From NCBI RefSeq assembly GCF_013426895.1, contig NZ_AP023176.1:806001-870000 (forward strand): a stretch of DNA of 64,000 bases, read 5' to 3'. Position numbers and translations under genes: made by a program. The notes below the pieces were generated by a model. It ran no database searches. It was not told where the DNA came from and saw only the letters and a program-made list of their open reading frames with translations. Below, piece by piece: positions 61,417 through 64,000 of the stretch. The stretch is from Paraburkholderia largidicola (lineage in GTDB: Bacteria > Pseudomonadota > Gammaproteobacteria > Burkholderiales > Burkholderiaceae). Each line of letters begins with the position of its first letter. Positions within the stretch are counted from its first letter, which is position 1.

Positions 61417-62124
61417 ATGAAGGTCAAAGGTTCGGTTGTATTTGTGACGGGCGCAAATCGTGGTCTAGGTTTGGCGTTCGCTCGCGAGGCAGTGGCACGT
61501 GGTGCGGCGAAGGTGTACGCCGGTATGCGTAACCCCGACAACTTCAACGAGCCGGGCATTATCCCCGTCAAGCTCGATGTCAACGATGTGGATTCGATTG
61601 CTGCGGCGGCCAGGGCTGCACCAGATGTCACGCTTCTCGTGAACAACGCGGGTATCGCGGAATTGACGCAGGAACACTTCACCGAGCATGAAGTCGAGCA
61701 GGCCCGTCGGTTCTTCGAGACGAACTACTTTGGCATGATCCGGGTGACGAACGCTTTCCATCACGCGCTAGTCGCAGGCAAGGGCGCCATCGTCAACATT
61801 CTTTCGGATGCGACCTGGAAGGTCGTTCCCGTCCTTTCGCCGTACTCGGCCACGAAGGCGGCAGCATGGAGCTACACGAATAACATTCGTGCGCTGCTCA
61901 GCGAAAAGAACGTTCAGGTGGTGGGGCTCCACGTCGGCTTTCTGGATACCGATCTCGCCAAAGATGTCGATCTGCCCAAGACCGACCCGAGGGACGTGGC
62001 GCGCCAGGCGTATGATGTCGTCGACGCAGGCGGGAGCGAAGTCCTCGCCGATGCGGGCACGCGCGCCATCAAGAGCACGCTTTCGGCAGAGGTTCCGGCT
62101 TACATCGATCCATCGGTAGTCTGA
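61417..62124 (+). CDS. short-chain dehydrogenase/reductase
   Basis: A 235-residue SDR, shorter than the classical 250. TGANRGLGLAF is the cofactor loop, NNAGI, Ser in ILSDATWK, and the catalytic Tyr-x3-Lys in SPYSATKAAA are present. GGAG lies eight bases before ATG 61417. Substrate unknown. A MarR-type gene follows 49 bp later in the same direction, so the pair is probably one unit with the MarR as regulator. Confidence 0.86.
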   Translation: MKVKGSVVFVTGANRGLGLAFAREAVARGAAKVYAGMRNPDNFNEPGIIPVKLDVNDVDSIAAAARAAPDVTLLVNNAGIAELTQEHFTEHEVEQARRFFETNYFGMIRVTNAFHHALVAGKGAIVNILSDATWKVVPVLSPYSATKAAAWSYTNNIRALLSEKNVQVVGLHVGFLDTDLAKDVDLPKTDPRDVARQAYDVVDAGGSEVLADAGTRAIKSTLSAEVPAYIDPSVV

Positions 62125-62173
62125 ACGCTCCTGCCAGATCCGACAGCGCTGGCCCTATGATCAAAGAGCACAC

Positions 62174-62629
62174 ATGAAAAGGGTGAACCACCTTCCGATG
62201 CCGGCCGAGCCGGATGGTCCGGACGCGTGCTTCTGCCTGGCGGGGCGTCGCAGTGCGCGCTTCATCACGCGGATCTTTGAAGGACACCTGGGCGCTGTCG
62301 GTCTGACGTCTTCACAGTTCTCTATTCTCTCGATCCTCGAGCGCTACCCTGATATTACGGTGGTCGAGCTGGCGCGGAGGATGGAGATGGATCGCACGAC
62401 TCTGGTACGGACCGTGCGCCCCTTGAAGGACGAAGGTTCCGTCGTCGAGGGGCGCGAAAAGCTGGGACGGGCGGTGACGCTTCACCTGAGCGCCGGCGGG
62501 GTGACGAGACTCGATGAAGGGCGCCCCCTCTGGGAGGCTGCACAGCGCGAGTTTGAGGAACGTGTGGGCAAACTCGAGGCCGCTCGCTTTCGCGAGTTGG
62601 CGTTGTCGGTGACGTCCCACCAGGACTAG
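62174..62629 (+). CDS. MarR family transcriptional regulator
   Basis: A 151-residue MarR protein. The winged helix is about residues 40-110 (LTSSQFSILSILERYPDITVVELARRMEMDRTTLVRTVRPLKDEGSVV). Two cysteines near the N-terminus (DACFCLAG) could be redox-sensitive, as seen in a few relatives; this is inference. ATG 62174 has AAAGAG upstream. It probably controls the SDR gene in front of it. Confidence 0.83.
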   Translation: MKRVNHLPMPAEPDGPDACFCLAGRRSARFITRIFEGHLGAVGLTSSQFSILSILERYPDITVVELARRMEMDRTTLVRTVRPLKDEGSVVEGREKLGRAVTLHLSAGGVTRLDEGRPLWEAAQREFEERVGKLEAARFRELALSVTSHQD

Positions 62630-62765
62630 TTTCCCTGTAGACGCTGGTCCAGACCTCGAGTCGATCAGGGAGAACAGCATCAGCCAGAGCTCGGCCAGTG
62701 ATGGCCACGCATGTGACCGTTACGCGCTGAAGTCGGCTAGTCGGGAAACGTCGGGCCGTGTTGCG

Positions 62766-63572
62766 CTAGCTCGTCGCTTCGCTTCGAGAAGACCCCTCTT
62801 GAGTCGTTCTCGCGATGGTTGCATCGTATCGAGCGCCAACGCCGCCAAGTGCCACCGTCGCACGCTTCGCGTGTTCGAGCAGATTGATCAAAGCGGTCGT
62901 GATGGTCGATGCCATATCGAATCGTGCTTTCGGCCCTGACAGCGTAAGTGCGCCCACGAGTTCGCCGGTTGCCCCGAAAACCGGCACGGATACCGATGCC
63001 GTTTCAGGATCGCGCTCGCCGTGCGACACAGCCCATAAGCGCTCGCGCACCTCGTCCCAACGCGGATCGAGCGTGTCGGTGAAGGCCAGCAGCACCTTGC
63101 CGGAAGCCCCCTTGTCGATCGCAAAGTCTTCGCCGACACGAATCGATACGCGCACAGCGCGCGCAGGTTCGACACGAAACAGCACCATTCTGCGGTCGCC
63201 TTGCCGCACATACAGCGACGCCGTCTCGCCGAGCTCGCGGCTCAGTTGCTGAAGGATCGGTTCGATCACCGGACCCACCTGGAACGAGCGCTGATAGAGC
63301 GCCGCGAGCCGCAGCGGCTGCGGCCCGATTGCGTATTGCCCGTCGCCAAGCCGTCGTATGAATCCGCCATGCTCCAGCGCGCCCAGCAGTCGCAGCACCG
63401 TGCTCTTGTACAGATCCGTGCGACGGGACAGTTCGGCGAGCGACAGGCTGTCGTCGGTGGGGCCAAACGCGTTGAGAATCGCGAAGGCGCGATCGAGTAC
63501 TGCGACGCCGCTGGACGCATCGCCCTGTGCGGCTGGGTCCGAAGGAAAGTCCTTATGCATCCCGGTGGACAC
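62766..63572 (-). CDS. IclR family transcriptional regulator
   Basis: A 268-residue IclR protein. An N-terminal helix-turn-helix (about 25-85; LDRAFAILNAF, LSLAELSRRTDLYKSTVLRLLGALEHGGFIRR) and a C-terminal GAF-like effector domain (about 100-250; DKGASGKVLLAF, VFGATGELVGALTLSGP). GTG 63572 or ATG 63560 may start it. It is divergent from an HMG-CoA-lyase-like gene; three similar 17-bp sites with GTTC-N9-GAAC lie between, which it should bind. It likely regulates a catabolic pathway for a branched or aromatic acid. Confidence 0.88.
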   Translation of the reverse strand: MSTGMHKDFPSDPAAQGDASSGVAVLDRAFAILNAFGPTDDSLSLAELSRRTDLYKSTVLRLLGALEHGGFIRRLGDGQYAIGPQPLRLAALYQRSFQVGPVIEPILQQLSRELGETASLYVRQGDRRMVLFRVEPARAVRVSIRVGEDFAIDKGASGKVLLAFTDTLDPRWDEVRERLWAVSHGERDPETASVSVPVFGATGELVGALTLSGPKARFDMASTITTALINLLEHAKRATVALGGVGARYDATIARTTQEGSSRSEATS

Positions 63573-63612
63573 TGCGTTTCCTTATCAGGGTAGGTATCGA
63601 GACGACTGTACC

Positions 63613-63629
63613 GTTCTGCTGTGTAGAAC
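63613..63629. promoter_or_regulatory. IclR-type operator 1
   Basis: GTTCTGCTGTGTAGAAC, GTTCT and AGAAC arms around a seven-base centre, 41 bp upstream of the IclR start. Confidence 0.6.
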
Positions 63630-63697
63630 GCAAGCTCCCTAAAACCACTGAAATTCCGGGTTTACCCACCTTAAATTTGCCTTCTTTAGCTCCTATA

Positions 63698-63714
63698 GTT
63701 CCGTCTAACAGAAC
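63698..63714. promoter_or_regulatory. IclR-type operator 2
   Basis: GTTCCGTCTAACAGAAC has the same GTTC-N9-GAAC frame, upstream of the HMG-CoA-lyase-like gene. Confidence 0.6.
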
Positions 63715-63717
63715 ATC

Positions 63718-63734
63718 ATTCTTTCAGATAGAAC
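63718..63734. promoter_or_regulatory. IclR-type operator 3
   Basis: ATTCTTTCAGATAGAAC, one mismatch in the left arm, begins 20 bp after site 2, so the two sites lie on the same face of the helix, 22 bp before the lyase-like gene. Confidence 0.5.
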
Positions 63735-63755
63735 GTAATCCGTCAGGAGCTAACC

Positions 63756-64000
63756 TTGGATATATCCCCGACACCTGCCGTTCTCGTCAGCGAAGTCGGC
63801 CCGCGCGACGGGCTTCAGAGCATCAGGAGCGTCATGCCGACGGCTGCCAAATGCCGCTGGATTTCCGCGTTGGCCGCTGCGGGTCTGAAGGAGATCGAAG
63901 TCGGTTCGTTCGTTCCTGCCAGACTGCTTCCCCAGATGGCCGACGTTCGTGAAGTGGTCGCTCATGCGCTGACCATCCCCGGTCTTCACGTCGCGGTGCT
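63756..64000 (+). CDS. hydroxymethylglutaryl-CoA lyase-like protein (cut by window end)
   Basis: The first 81 codons of an HMGL-type TIM-barrel protein. VSEVGPRDGLQSI holds the catalytic Arg and metal-binding Asp of HMG-CoA lyase, and LAAAGLKEIEVGSFV the next conserved segment. Such enzymes split 3-hydroxy-3-methylglutaryl-CoA or related acyl-CoAs to acetyl-CoA plus a keto acid. Start is TTG at 63756, six bases after AGGAG. It is divergent from the IclR gene, across three candidate operators; the downstream genes are not visible, so its pathway is unknown. Confidence 0.85.
   Translation, partial: MDISPTPAVLVSEVGPRDGLQSIRSVMPTAAKCRWISALAAAGLKEIEVGSFVPARLLPQMADVREVVAHALTIPGLHVAV

Noticed and set aside
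1..64000. CRISPR arrays, rRNA or tRNA genes, prophage genes, insertion sequences
   Set aside because: No regularly spaced repeats, cloverleaf, ribosomal or transposase/integrase genes were found.

Overview
The window is about 63-64% GC with uniform coding style and reads as chromosomal DNA of a Burkholderiales bacterium, most likely Paraburkholderia or Caballeronia. Signs of this are the fused assimilatory nitrate reductase/flavoprotein, the type-2 ArgC, the glcDEF set, the many LysR/GntR/IclR regulators, and an intergenic inverted repeat of a kind I know from this group. I saw no rRNA, tRNA, CRISPR array, prophage or insertion sequence. The content is accessory metabolism: self-contained uptake/catabolism modules, each with its own regulator.

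Layout. 1-1570: class II aldolase (cut by the window start) divergent from a Crp/Fnr regulator. 1788-8352: a medium-chain-length polyhydroxyalkanoate (PHA) operon: acyl-CoA ligase, MaoC/PhaJ hydratase, class II-like PHA synthase, phasin, PhaZ depolymerase and a DUF445 membrane protein. It faces a MalT/AlkS-type LuxR regulator (8372-11104). 11323-12270: CheV-like chemotaxis adaptor. 12663-23193: an unusual catabolic cluster. LeuC/LeuD/LeuB paralogues are followed by a TauABC-type ABC transporter with two substrate-binding proteins, an SDR dehydrogenase, a fumarylacetoacetate-hydrolase-family enzyme and an SMP-30 lactonase, with a convergent LysR gene. 23488-25770: a small membrane protein and a HipBA toxin-antitoxin pair with its own promoter/operator. 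25810-26482: a 0.67-kb imperfect palindromic repeat. 26603-31415: glycolate oxidase glcFED and divergent glcC with two matching operators. 31549-37944: a hypothetical protein, 3-hydroxyacyl-CoA dehydrogenase, GNAT enzyme, large GGDEF/EAL sensor and CsbD protein. 37984-41577: tartrate/D-malate module (MFS carrier, dehydrogenase, LysR). 41585-50394: nitrate assimilation operon (transporter, nirB, nirD, nasA-flavoreductase fusion) with sigma-54 promoter, NtrC-like sites and a leader with ANTAR-type and terminator-like hairpins. 50442-51946: ohrR, a small exported protein and ohr, sharing palindromic operators. 52487-57434: a 2-hydroxycarboxylate transporter with sigma-54 promoter and tandem activator sites, followed by its probable DctB/DctD-like two-component system. 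57727-64000: OsmC, GntR, lone ArgC with divergent LysR, SDR with MarR, and IclR divergent from an HMG-CoA-lyase-like gene cut by the window end.

Many control regions can be read directly from palindromes or promoter elements, so several regulator-target links are better supported than usual. The least explained unit is the leuCDB-like transporter/hydrolase cluster, whose substrate cannot be named from sequence. The reading frames and most starts are firm; gene functions rest on family recognition by eye without database search.
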